Below are positions 23,301 to 33,704 of a DNA stretch of 62,156 bases, in pieces. Origin of the DNA: Muribaculum sp. (GTDB taxonomy: Bacteria; Bacillota; Clostridia; Lachnospirales; Lachnospiraceae); NCBI GenBank assembly GCA_023663735.1, contig JAMPGV010000007.1, positions 1 to 62,156 on the forward strand, written 5' to 3'. Each line of letters starts with the position of its first letter. Within the stretch, counting starts at the first letter, position 1. Position numbers and translations under genes: made by a program. The notes beneath the pieces were generated by a model, which searched no databases, was not told where the DNA came from, and saw nothing but the letters and a program-made list of their open reading frames with translations.

Positions 23301-24059
23301 CTAGGGCGTCCCTTCCGCTGCCAACAAAAAGTCGATAAATGCAAGCGTGTTGTCAAGATGGGAGGAGTTGGCATAAATGCCGACGGCAATCCCATCTTCT
23401 GCATTTTTGAAGTAATAGGCTTTGTTCAGCCGTTCGCTGTCCTCCACATACAGAGCCACAGGGATGGGATCCTTCATGCCGTCGGGATCTCTCGGATCGT
23501 GGAAGACGGAATCGGCGGGGCCGTCCTGTACATCCAGATTCCTGTCCATCAACGCGCCGTCCACATAATAAAAATAGGCTTGGTAGAGTTCCTGCTGTTC
23601 GGGCGTCAGCGTCTGGCGCAGATCCAGAAAGAGAGCGCTGTTGGCAAAATGTGCGAACTCATCTCCCCCGCCCATCATCACATTGATCTGCCCTGCGCCC
23701 GCATAGGTGGTCAGCTTCTGGGCGGCGATGTAGGTATCCTCGTCGTAGGAATTGAGCTTGTAGTAGATGGCGGAGTCCAAAATCACGGTATTTTTGTCCA
23801 AGTCGATGCCCGCGGCCTGCGCATATTCTTCCGTGAACCATTCGTTATCCTGATAGGCGGAACAGTTTAACAGAGCCGCATAGAAGGCGGAATCCTTCTT
23901 GGTCACGAACTGGTAGACCAGAGCGCCCACGAAGAGAAGCGCCAGTATGGTGATGAGGAGCGGCATCCGGTAATAGTCTTTAAAATACTGATATTTCTGT
24001 TTGAATGTTCCATGTTTAATTGCTTCCCGCTCTTCGCGGAACTCGTCCATAACCGGCAT
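23301..24059 (-). CDS. Membrane-anchored protein of unknown function
   Basis: 252 residues, start at 24059 with GAGGG six bases upstream. A cytoplasmic N-terminus (about 32 residues, with EFREEREAIKHGTFKQKYQYFKDYY as two short blocks) leads into one TM helix (about 33-52), then an extracytoplasmic domain of about 195 residues. The outside domain has the feel of the C-terminal lobe of solute-binding proteins (acidic, aromatic, with 'SALFLDLRQTLTPEQQ' and a final FIDFLLAAEG), but I cannot place it in a family. The N-terminal KYQYFKDYY..P text recurs in Lachnospiraceae membrane proteins that I recall only as hypothetical. It converges on gatB and is divergent from the gene at 24279. Confidence 0.8.
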   Translation of the reverse strand: MPVMDEFREEREAIKHGTFKQKYQYFKDYYRMPLLITILALLFVGALVYQFVTKKDSAFYAALLNCSAYQDNEWFTEEYAQAAGIDLDKNTVILDSAIYYKLNSYDEDTYIAAQKLTTYAGAGQINVMMGGGDEFAHFANSALFLDLRQTLTPEQQELYQAYFYYVDGALMDRNLDVQDGPADSVFHDPRDPDGMKDPIPVALYVEDSERLNKAYYFKNAEDGIAVGIYANSSHLDNTLAFIDFLLAAEGTP

Positions 24060-24278
24060 AGGAATCCCTCTTTCTCTTTATCTTAATAGTATTTCAAATA
24101 ATATAAATAATATAATGATTTTCGGCGCGTAAGTCAATGCGGCGGGCGAAAAACAGAATCTAAAAAAAGAATAAAGCGGCGGAGTGCGGGAAATTGCCTG
24201 AAATCGCCGGGGCTGTCTTGCAACTTTTGCGGAGATGGTATATCATAAATAAAAACGACGGAAGGAAAGGGTAATGAG

Positions 24279-24773
24279 ATGAGCGATACCTATGTGGAAT
24301 GTCTGGTTCCAGCGAAACAGTCCGGTGCGGCGAAGGCGGCGACCGTACTCCTGATCGGCTTGACGGTGGTCTTGGGTCTGGCCATGTTTGTGTTCCCCGT
24401 GGCGTTGATCCTTGCGGTTCTGACGGGGGGCGCGGCTTATTTTGTGAATCTGTATACCAATGTGGAATATGAATATTTGTATCTGGATAAGGAATTGACG
24501 GTGGATAAGATTCTGGCCCGGTCGAAGAGAAAGCGGGCGGCAGTCTACAGCTTAGAGCGCATGGAGGTCTTTGCGCCGATCAACTCCCATCATCTGGACA
24601 ACTACAGGAAGCGCAACGTGAAATCCGCGGACTACAGCATCGGGCAGACGCTCACGCCGGACGAGCGCTATGTGATGTATTATGAGGGGGACGCCAAGGT
24701 GATCCTGAGTCCCTCGGCGGAGCTGGTGAAGGTGTTAAAAACGGTTGCGCCCAGAAAAGTATTCAGCGAATAA
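24279..24773 (+). CDS. Two-TM small membrane protein, possibly DUF6106 family
   Basis: 164 residues, start ATG 24279 with GGAAAGGG upstream. Two adjacent TM helices (about 20-38 and 42-58) are followed by a cytosolic domain containing NVEYEYLYLDKELTVDKI and LTPDERYVMYYEGDAKVILSPS, a PH-like beta pattern seen in YdbT/DUF304-type membrane proteins. I associate it with DUF6106 from memory, unverified. A promoter (TTGCAA, 17 bases, TATCAT, about 24219-24247) precedes it. Function unknown; it is separated from guaB by that gene's own promoter. Confidence 0.75.
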   Translation: MSDTYVECLVPAKQSGAAKAATVLLIGLTVVLGLAMFVFPVALILAVLTGGAAYFVNLYTNVEYEYLYLDKELTVDKILARSKRKRAAVYSLERMEVFAPINSHHLDNYRKRNVKSADYSIGQTLTPDERYVMYYEGDAKVILSPSAELVKVLKTVAPRKVFSE

Positions 24774-24780
24774 ATTCGGC

Positions 24781-26338
<1,558 letters not shown>

Positions 26339-26345
26339 TATTTGA

Positions 26346-26370
26346 GAGAGCCTTCGCGGCTCTCTTTTCT
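26346..26370 (+). terminator. guaB terminator
   Basis: GAGAGCC (26346-26352) TTCGC GGCTCTC (26358-26364), then TTTTCTTT, eight bases after the guaB stop. Confidence 0.9.
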
Positions 26371-26565
26371 TTAACATAAGGATGTCTGGCGGAGCCTGAC
26401 ATCCGTTGTTTGCAGACTTCCCAGCTGTTTTTGAGGATTTTTCTGAAAATTTTTCTACAATCTTTCTGCATTACGATTGTACAACCGGAAATAAATGTGT
26501 TAAGATATAACTAATAGCGTCTGGATTTCGTCTTGATCGGAGATTGTATAATTTGGAGGCAGATC

Positions 26566-29160
26566 GTGCAGAAGAGTTCATTACAGGAATTGATTAATCG
26601 GGAAGAATTGCAGCATCTGCAAAATCAATTTTGCAGGGTGGCGGGAGTGTATGCCTGTTGCGTCAATGACAGGAAAGAGGCTTTGACCGAGCTTTCCAGC
26701 ACCGGTTCCGGGGTGTTCGAGGGACTCTCCCGCGACGAGGTGTATGCGCTGAAGGGATCTCCCTATACGCAGAGAGCCATGGAGCGGGTGGAGCCGGGAT
26801 CCTTGGAGGATGTGGCCGTAGAGCCTTTTCCGGGCGGACGGGTGGCAGTGCTTGCCGTCTCTTTGGAGGGGGAGTTCCTGTTTTATTGGCTTTTGTTTGA
26901 CTGTTCCAACCGGGAATCCGGGAAATTCGCACAGGTTTTAGATCTGGTGCGGGACGCCAGCCTGTTTTTTTACCGGAATAAGCTGGACGGGCTGAACGCC
27001 CGCATGGAGAGCAGCAGAAGCCTTTCCGCGCAGCAGGAGATGCGCCGGGATCTGCGGCAGATAGAGGCAACGACCAGCATTGTGCAGCTTTTGGACAGCG
27101 ACGATCAGCTGGAGGTTGTGATGGACAGATGGCTGTGTGCGGTGGGGGAACATTTACAGACGGAATCTGCGGAGATTTTCCGCTTAAACGCCGGCGAGCG
27201 CACGATGGATTTGCTGGGCGCATGGTGCAACAAAGGGATTATCTCTCCCTTTGACCGGACGGGCGGCCTGAATGCCTGTACCCTGTTTCAGACGGATAAG
27301 CCGCTGGTGTTCTCCACGGGAGCCATTCCCGGGGAACATATGTGGGAGGCGGATTATTACGGGTGGTCCGCAATCATGGTATTTCCGATTGTGCTGCGGG
27401 GGCAGGAGGACGGCATGGTATTCACGGTGGAATACCGGGCAGGGTACCACAACTGGACTTCCTCGGAAATCAAGTTTGCCTCGGATGCGGTGAAACTTTT
27501 GCAGAGTATCCTGACCAGACGGATTCAGAACGATTCGCTGGCGGGTTCTTATGCGGCCTTGGAGGCCGTTTTGGAGAATGTGGGCTGTGCCGTCTATGTG
27601 GCGGACAGACAGACGGGCAATATGCTGTTTGCCAATCGGAGGCTGCGCAATACCTTTGCCTCGGAGCTGCAGGACAACCGCTTTATCGAATTGGTGGAGC
27701 AGAAGTCGCCTAAGAACCGCGAGGGCGGCATGGCGGAGATCTTCCATGAGGGCAAAGGCCGCTGGTATGAGATGATCTACAAAGAGATCTCCTGGGTGGA
27801 CGGCAAAAAAGAAATTTTGTATTCGCTCTATGATATTACGGATCGGAAGCTTTATCAGCGCAAGATCGAACAGCAGGCCAGCACGGATTTCCTCACGGGA
27901 CTCTATAACCGCATGTGCTGTGAGCGGGATTTGGCCAGACAGATCGACGCCGCCAGAAAACAGGGGGAGACCGGCGCAATCCTGTATCTGGACTTGGATG
28001 ATTTTAAACATATCAACGACGGGCTGGGACATCAGTACGGCGACGTGCTGCTCAAGGCGATCTCCCATTCCCTGCAGCGGATAGAGGGGCTGGCCGGCTG
28101 CTGTTACCGCATGGGCGGCGACGAGTTTGTGGTGGTGGTTTCCCCGGAGGCGTACCGCAGGATCGACGGGATTCTGGAGGACGTCAGGGATGTTTTCAGC
28201 AAGCCGTGGTATCTGAAAGACGCGGATTATTACTGCACCGCCAGCATGGGACTGGTCACGTTCCCGGATGCGGGAGATTCCGTGGCCGATCTGATTCAGA
28301 AGGCGGACATCGCCATGTACGAGGCCAAGAAGGGCGGCAAGAACCGTCTGGCCAGATACAGCGAGAGTATGCATTCCGAGTCGGGCAGACGGCTTGATAT
28401 GGAGAAAAATATGCGGGACGCGGCGGCTGGCGGATGCGAGGAGTTTGAAGTCTATTTCCAGCCGATTATGGATATTCAGCAGGATGCGCCCGTGTGCGAG
28501 GGCGCGGAGGCGCTGCTTCGCTGGAACAGTTCCAGACAGGACTTTATGGCTCCGGCGGAATTTATTCCGCTGGCGGAGTATCTCGGGCTGATCAATCCCA
28601 TCGGAAACCATGTGCTTCTGGAGGCCTGCCGGTGCTGTAAAAAATGGAATGAGGACGGCCATCCGGACTTGAAGGTGAGCGTGAACCTGTCCGTGGTACA
28701 GCTTTTGCAGAACAATATTGTGGAGTGTGTGCAGGATGCGCTCAGGGAAACGGGATTGAAACCGTCGAATCTGACGCTGGAGGTCACGGAGAGTCTGGCG
28801 ATCAATGACATGGAGCGCATGAAAGAGATTTTAAGTCGGATCAAGGCATTGGGCGTCAAGATCGCTTTGGACGATTTCGGAACGGGGTATTCTTCCCTGA
28901 ACCATATCCGCGAGATTCCGCTGGATATGATTAAGGTGGATCAAAGCTTTGTCAAGGAACTGGCGGAGGACGCGTATTCGCAGTCCTTTATCAAGATGGT
29001 GGCGGAGCTGGGGGAGACCATCGGCGTGAGCATCTGTGTGGAAGGCATCGAAGGACCTGCTCAGTACAAAGTCCTGCAGGGAATGAAGGTAAAATATGTG
29101 CAGGGGTATTATTTTGACAGGCCGATGCCGCGGGAAGAGTTTGAGGAAAAGTATCTGTGA
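26566..29160 (+). CDS. PocR-GAF-PAS-GGDEF-EAL cyclic-di-GMP signalling protein
   Basis: About 864 residues from a GTG at 26566 (GGAGG six bases upstream); an ATG at 26533 lacks a site. Order: PocR-like sensory domain (about 3-125, SLQELINREELQHLQNQF), coiled linker, GAF-like domain (about 180-325), PAS-like segment (about 335-430), GGDEF domain with intact GGDEF (about 517-521), then EAL domain with intact GAEALLRW (about 646), VNLS, EVTES, DDFGTGYSS, IKVDQSF and the final VEG glutamate. Both active sites look intact, so it may make and degrade c-di-GMP. No RxxD inhibitory site sits before GGDEF. No TM helix, so it is a cytosolic sensor. A promoter (TTGTAC at 26477, TAAGAT at 26501) lies upstream. 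Confidence 0.92.
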   Translation: MQKSSLQELINREELQHLQNQFCRVAGVYACCVNDRKEALTELSSTGSGVFEGLSRDEVYALKGSPYTQRAMERVEPGSLEDVAVEPFPGGRVAVLAVSLEGEFLFYWLLFDCSNRESGKFAQVLDLVRDASLFFYRNKLDGLNARMESSRSLSAQQEMRRDLRQIEATTSIVQLLDSDDQLEVVMDRWLCAVGEHLQTESAEIFRLNAGERTMDLLGAWCNKGIISPFDRTGGLNACTLFQTDKPLVFSTGAIPGEHMWEADYYGWSAIMVFPIVLRGQEDGMVFTVEYRAGYHNWTSSEIKFASDAVKLLQSILTRRIQNDSLAGSYAALEAVLENVGCAVYVADRQTGNMLFANRRLRNTFASELQDNRFIELVEQKSPKNREGGMAEIFHEGKGRWYEMIYKEISWVDGKKEILYSLYDITDRKLYQRKIEQQASTDFLTGLYNRMCCERDLARQIDAARKQGETGAILYLDLDDFKHINDGLGHQYGDVLLKAISHSLQRIEGLAGCCYRMGGDEFVVVVSPEAYRRIDGILEDVRDVFSKPWYLKDADYYCTASMGLVTFPDAGDSVADLIQKADIAMYEAKKGGKNRLARYSESMHSESGRRLDMEKNMRDAAAGGCEEFEVYFQPIMDIQQDAPVCEGAEALLRWNSSRQDFMAPAEFIPLAEYLGLINPIGNHVLLEACRCCKKWNEDGHPDLKVSVNLSVVQLLQNNIVECVQDALRETGLKPSNLTLEVTESLAINDMERMKEILSRIKALGVKIALDDFGTGYSSLNHIREIPLDMIKVDQSFVKELAEDAYSQSFIKMVAELGETIGVSICVEGIEGPAQYKVLQGMKVKYVQGYYFDRPMPREEFEEKYL

Positions 29161-29177
29161 TAGAAGGAGGAAACATT

Positions 29178-29885
29178 ATGTTGTCATTGGAGCAGGAGTT
29201 GAAAGGAAACGCGTATCCCGGCAGGGGAATCGTCATCGGGCGTTCGCCGGACGGGAAATATGCGGTGGCGGCGTATTTTATCATGGGCAGAAGCGTCAAC
29301 AGCCGGAACCGCGTGTTTGTGGCGGAAGGCGAGGGAATCCGGACGCAGGCCTACGATCCCTCCAAATTGGAAGACCCAAGCCTGATTATCTATGCGCCGG
29401 TGCGTGTGCTGGGAAATGATACCATCGTGACGAACGGCGATCAGACGGACACGGTCTACGACGGGCTGCAGGCGGGGAAAACTTTCGAGCAGTCCCTGCG
29501 GACGCGGGAATTTGAGCCGGACGAGCCGAACTATACGCCTCGGATTTCCGGGATCCTGCACGTGGAAAACGGCGGATTCTCCTATGCCCTGTCGATTTTA
29601 AAGAGCAATCACGGTGATCCCGGCTGTTGTAACCGCTATACTTATACTTATGACCAACCCGCGGCGGGAGAGGGACGGTTCCTTCATACTTATCTGCATG
29701 ACGGCAGTCCGCTGCCCAGCTTTTACGGGGAACCGAAGGAAGTGGAGATAAGCGATGACATGGACGCTTTTACCTGGATGCTTTGGAACAGCCTGAACGA
29801 GGAAAATAAGGTCTCCCTTTTTGTGCGTTATATCGACATCGCTACGGGGGAATACCGCACGGAGATCCGAAATAAAAATGTGTAG
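29178..29885 (+). CDS. IMP cyclohydrolase, PurO type
   Basis: 235 residues from the ATG at 29178 (GGAGG upstream), just after the GGDEF-EAL stop. It has the PurO fold text: GRGIVIGRSPDGKYAVAAYF near the N-terminus, SVNSRNRVF, NDTIVTNGDQTDT, and DEPNYTPRISG. PurO, first known in archaea, closes FAICAR to IMP, the last step of purine synthesis. In most bacteria this activity is the N-terminal domain of PurH; here it is an unrelated stand-alone enzyme, followed 42 bases later by a stand-alone AICAR formyltransferase. The pair replaces PurH. Confidence 0.85.
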   Translation: MLSLEQELKGNAYPGRGIVIGRSPDGKYAVAAYFIMGRSVNSRNRVFVAEGEGIRTQAYDPSKLEDPSLIIYAPVRVLGNDTIVTNGDQTDTVYDGLQAGKTFEQSLRTREFEPDEPNYTPRISGILHVENGGFSYALSILKSNHGDPGCCNRYTYTYDQPAAGEGRFLHTYLHDGSPLPSFYGEPKEVEISDDMDAFTWMLWNSLNEENKVSLFVRYIDIATGEYRTEIRNKNV

Positions 29886-29927
29886 TGGTGAGTACGCCGC
29901 TGCGATATCATGCAAGGAGAGAAAATC

Positions 29928-31106
29928 ATGAACGAAATGGAACTAAAATACGGATGTAATCCCAATCAGAAGCCTTCCCGTATTTATATGGAAGACGGCG
30001 GCGAGCTTCCCGTGGACGTCTTAAACGGAAAGCCCGGGTATATCAATTTTCTGGACGCTTTCAACGGGTGGCAGCTGGTGAAGGAGCTGAAGGCGGCCAC
30101 GGGACTTCCCGCCGCCACTTCCTTCAAACATGTGTCGCCTGCGGGTGCGGCGGTGGGACTTCCGTTGGACGAAACGCTGGCCAGAATTTATTGGGTGGAA
30201 GATCTGGGCGAACTTTCTCCATTGGCGTGCGCTTATGCCAGAGCCAGAGGGGCGGACAGAATGTCTTCCTTCGGTGATTTTATCGCCCTGTCCGACGTCT
30301 GCGATGTGGACACGGCCAGACTGATTAAGCGGGAGGTGTCCGACGGAGTGATCGCCCCCGGCTACACGGACGAAGCGCTGGCCATTTTGAAAGAGAAGAA
30401 AAAGGGCGGCTACAATGTGATTCGGATAGACGCTTCCTATGCACCCGCCCCGGTGGAGCGCAAACAGGTCTACGGCGTCACGTTTGAACAGGGAAGAAAC
30501 GAGCTGGATATCGACGGCGGCCTGCTCTCGAACATTGTCACTGCCAACAGAGAAGTTCCCGAGTCCGCATTGATTGATATGAAGGTCGCGCTGATTACCT
30601 TGAAATATACACAGTCGAACTCCGTATGCTATGTCAAGGGCGGTCAGGCCATCGGTATCGGCGCGGGGCAGCAGTCCCGCATCCACTGTACCAGACTGGC
30701 GGGACAGAAAGCGGACAACTGGTTCCTGCGCCAGTCTCCGCAAGTGCTGGGACTTCAGTTTGTGGACGGCCTTGGCAGGGCGGACAGGGACAACGCCATC
30801 GACGTCTATATGGGCGACGAGTACATGGATGTGCTGGCGGACGGCGCATGGGAGAAAATTTTCAAGGTAAAGCCCGAGGTGTTTACCCGGGAGGAAAAGC
30901 GGGCATGGCTGGATCGGATGCAGGATGTGACGCTGGGATCCGACGCCTTTTTCCCCTTTTCCGACAATATCGAGCGGGCGCATAAGAGCGGCGTGAAATA
31001 TATTGCCCAGCCCGGCGGCTCCGTGCGGGACGACGCCGTGATCAACTGCTGCGACAAATACGGGATGGTGATGGCCTTTACGGGGATTCGGCTGTTCCAT
31101 CACTGA
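29928..31106 (+). CDS. AICAR formyltransferase (stand-alone, PurH C-terminal type)
   Basis: 392 residues from the ATG at 29928 (AAGGAG eight bases before). It transfers formyl from 10-formyl-THF to AICAR, making FAICAR. It matches the AICARFT half of PurH: ELKYGCNPNQKPS at the start, the catalytic Lys-His in SFKHVSPAGAA (about residue 66, corresponding to the KHxNPCG of PurH), the YTQSNSVCYVKGGQAIGIGAGQQSR block, and the closing QPGGSVRDDAVI...GMVMAFTGIRLFHH. It lacks the cyclohydrolase N-terminal domain of PurH, supplied instead by the PurO-type gene before it. It is likely transcribed with PurO and possibly glnS. Confidence 0.93.
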   Translation: MNEMELKYGCNPNQKPSRIYMEDGGELPVDVLNGKPGYINFLDAFNGWQLVKELKAATGLPAATSFKHVSPAGAAVGLPLDETLARIYWVEDLGELSPLACAYARARGADRMSSFGDFIALSDVCDVDTARLIKREVSDGVIAPGYTDEALAILKEKKKGGYNVIRIDASYAPAPVERKQVYGVTFEQGRNELDIDGGLLSNIVTANREVPESALIDMKVALITLKYTQSNSVCYVKGGQAIGIGAGQQSRIHCTRLAGQKADNWFLRQSPQVLGLQFVDGLGRADRDNAIDVYMGDEYMDVLADGAWEKIFKVKPEVFTREEKRAWLDRMQDVTLGSDAFFPFSDNIERAHKSGVKYIAQPGGSVRDDAVINCCDKYGMVMAFTGIRLFHH

Positions 31107-31139
31107 GGATCAAAAGAATGCAGGAAAGGATAGGAAATT

Positions 31140-32831
31140 ATGAGTGACAACATGGAAGAAAAGCCGGAGCGGGAGAGCCGGAATTTTATAGAGCAGGAGA
31201 TCGACAAAGATCTCGCCGAGGGCGTGTATGACGAGGTACACACCCGCTTTCCCCCCGAACCCAACGGCTATCTGCACATCGGACATGCCAAGAGCATATT
31301 GCTGAACTATGGTCTGGCGCAGAAGTATCACGGCCGCTTCAACATGCGGTTTGACGACACCAATCCCACCAAGGAGGACGAGGAGTTTGTGGAGTCCATC
31401 AAGGCGGATGTGGCGTGGCTGGGCGCGGACTGGGAGGATCGCCTGTTTTTCGCCTCCGATTATTTCGGACAGATGTATGAGGCGGCGGTGAAGCTCATCC
31501 GGAAAGGCAAGGCCTATGTGTCGGATCTGACGGCGGAAGAGATCAAGGAATACCGCGGCACCTTCGAGACGCCCGGGCGGGACGATCCCTCCTGCGGCCG
31601 CAGCGTGGAAGAAAACTTAAAGCTGTTTGAGGAGATGAAGGAGGGAAAATACGGAGACGGGGAGAAAGTGCTGCGCGCCCGTATCGATATGGCTTCCCCC
31701 AACATCAATCTGCGGGATCCGGTCATTTACCGGGTGGCTCATATCAGACACCACAACACCGGGGATGCATGGTGCATTTATCCCATGTATGATTTTGCGC
31801 ATCCGGTGGAGGACGCCATCGAGGGGATTACCCACTCCATCTGTACGCTGGAGTTCGAGGATCACAGACCGCTCTACGACTGGGTGGTGCGGGAACTGGA
31901 GTATCCTAACCCGCCCAGACAGATCGAGTTTGCGAAGCTCTATCTCACCAATGTGGTGACGGGCAAACGCTATATCAAGAAACTGGTGACGGATGGGATT
32001 GTGGACGGCTGGGACGACCCCAGGCTGGTGTCCATCGCGGCGCTCAGGAGAAGAGGCTTTACGCCGGATTCCCTCCGCATGTTCGTGGATCTGTGCGGAA
32101 TTTCCAAGAGTCAGTCCTCCGTGGATTACGCCATGCTGGAATATTGTATCCGGGAGGATTTGAAGCCCAAGGCGCCCCGCTATATGGCGGTGCTGGATCC
32201 GGTGAAGCTCATCATCGACAATTATCCCGAGGAACAGACGGAGATGATGGAGGCGGCGAACAATCCGGAGAACGAGGCGCTGGGGAGCAGGCAGGTTCCC
32301 TTCGGGCGGGAACTTTATATTGAGCGGGAGGACTTCATGGAGGAGCCGCCCAAGAAATATTTCCGCATGTTCCCGGGCAACGAGGTGCGCCTCATGAACG
32401 CCTATTTTGTAAAGTGTACCGGGTGCGTAAAAGACGAAAACGGCAGAGTGGCGGAAGTACACTGCACATACGATCCCGCTTCGAGAGGCGGCAACAGCCC
32501 CGACGGGCGCAAAGTGAAAGGCACGATCCACTGGGTGGCGGCGGCACAGGCGCTTCCCGCCAAGGTGCGGCTGTATGAAAATCTGATCGACGAGGAAAAG
32601 GGAGTGTATAACGAGGACGGAAGCCTGAATTTGAATCCCAATTCGCTCACCGTTTTAGAGAACTGCTATCTGGAACCCGCCTTTGCAGGGGCGAAAGCCT
32701 ACGACCGTTTTCAATTTGTGAGGCAGGGATTTTTCAATGTGGACGCAAAGGATTCCAAAGAGGACGCCTTAGTGTTTAATCGAATCGTTTCATTAAAGAG
32801 TTCTTATATATTGCCAAAACAGGAGGGATAA
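31140..32831 (+). CDS. glnS: Glutaminyl-tRNA synthetase
   Basis: 563 residues, start ATG 31140 behind GGAAAGGA. Class I GlnRS: the HIGH motif is in [15 protein letters not shown] (about residue 45), followed by NMRFDDTNP, the tRNA-binding IDMASPN and [10 protein letters not shown] blocks. The usual MSK loop before RKL is replaced by [11 protein letters not shown] (about 277). Two C-terminal beta-barrel anticodon domains end at [14 protein letters not shown]. Having its own GlnRS means the genome does not need GatCAB for Gln-tRNA. It is two bases from the DUF2225 gene, so they are co-transcribed. Confidence 0.95.
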   Translation: MSDNMEEKPERESRNFIEQEIDKDLAEGVYDEVHTRFPPEPNGYLHIGHAKSILLNYGLAQKYHGRFNMRFDDTNPTKEDEEFVESIKADVAWLGADWEDRLFFASDYFGQMYEAAVKLIRKGKAYVSDLTAEEIKEYRGTFETPGRDDPSCGRSVEENLKLFEEMKEGKYGDGEKVLRARIDMASPNINLRDPVIYRVAHIRHHNTGDAWCIYPMYDFAHPVEDAIEGITHSICTLEFEDHRPLYDWVVRELEYPNPPRQIEFAKLYLTNVVTGKRYIKKLVTDGIVDGWDDPRLVSIAALRRRGFTPDSLRMFVDLCGISKSQSSVDYAMLEYCIREDLKPKAPRYMAVLDPVKLIIDNYPEEQTEMMEAANNPENEALGSRQVPFGRELYIEREDFMEEPPKKYFRMFPGNEVRLMNAYFVKCTGCVKDENGRVAEVHCTYDPASRGGNSPDGRKVKGTIHWVAAAQALPAKVRLYENLIDEEKGVYNEDGSLNLNPNSLTVLENCYLEPAFAGAKAYDRFQFVRQGFFNVDAKDSKEDALVFNRIVSLKSSYILPKQEG

Positions 32832-32832
32832 T

Positions 32833-33669
32833 ATGGCTGGATTGTTATCAGGATTAGGACTGGATGAGTTGGAGGGAGTCGATATTTATGCGGATCCCGG
32901 CAAGAAACAGAAGGAGGAACAGGAGGCCGTCAAGAACACGGTGGAAGAAAAGGATCTGATCTATGAGAAAGCCTTTGTCTGCCCGGTGTGTGATGCGAAG
33001 TTCACCAACAAGATCATGAAGACCGGAAAGGCGAGACTTCTGGGAATGGACAGAGATCTGCGCCCGATTCATGAGGGAGTGGATACACAGAAATACGACG
33101 TGCTGCTCTGCCCCAAGTGCGGTTATGCGGCGATCAGCAGATTTTTCACGCAGGTGACGTCCACACAGGCGAAGTTCATCAAAGAGCATATCAGCCAGAA
33201 AGTACAGCTGCGCGAATACAAGGGGGAGACTTACAGCTACGAGGAGGCGATAGAGCGCTATAAGCTGGCGCTTGCCAACGCGGTGGTAAAGCGCGCCAAG
33301 AACAGCGAGAAGGCGTATATCTGCCTGAAGAGCGCATGGATTTTCCGGGGATATGCCAAGTTTCTGGAAGAGTCCGGCGGCAGCGCCGACAAGATTCAGG
33401 AGGCGCGCGATATGGAAGCGGCGCATATGGAGAACGCCTATAAAGGGTTCACGGACGCCTGCCAGACGGAGAGCTTTCCCATGTGCGGCATGGACGAGAT
33501 GACCATTGATTATCTGATAGCCGTGATGGCGTTCCGCTTTAAAGAGTACGATATCGCCAGCAAGATGGTGGCGACGATCATCACATCCCCCGTGGCCAAC
33601 AACCGCACCAAGGATAAGGCCAGAGATTTGAAGGATGAGATTTTGGCGGAGATGAAAAAGGGGAAATAA
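32833..33669 (+). CDS. DUF2225 family protein
   Basis: 278 residues, start ATG 32833 directly after glnS. The conserved zinc-ribbon-like pairs are present: CPVCDAKF (about residue 51) and CPKCGYAAI (about 95). A long helical, TPR-like part follows (residues about 130-270: YKLALANAVVK, AYICLKSAWIF, MENAYKGF). The family is widespread in Firmicutes with no established function; the fold suggests a zinc-stabilised protein-protein adaptor. The acidic N-terminus (LLSGLGLDELEGVDIY) is typical of Lachnospiraceae members. Its coupling to glnS gives no functional hint by itself. Confidence 0.88.
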   Translation: MAGLLSGLGLDELEGVDIYADPGKKQKEEQEAVKNTVEEKDLIYEKAFVCPVCDAKFTNKIMKTGKARLLGMDRDLRPIHEGVDTQKYDVLLCPKCGYAAISRFFTQVTSTQAKFIKEHISQKVQLREYKGETYSYEEAIERYKLALANAVVKRAKNSEKAYICLKSAWIFRGYAKFLEESGGSADKIQEARDMEAAHMENAYKGFTDACQTESFPMCGMDEMTIDYLIAVMAFRFKEYDIASKMVATIITSPVANNRTKDKARDLKDEILAEMKKGK

Positions 33670-33704
33670 CGGATGTAATGTTCCGGCGGGGAGGGGATAC
33701 CCTG

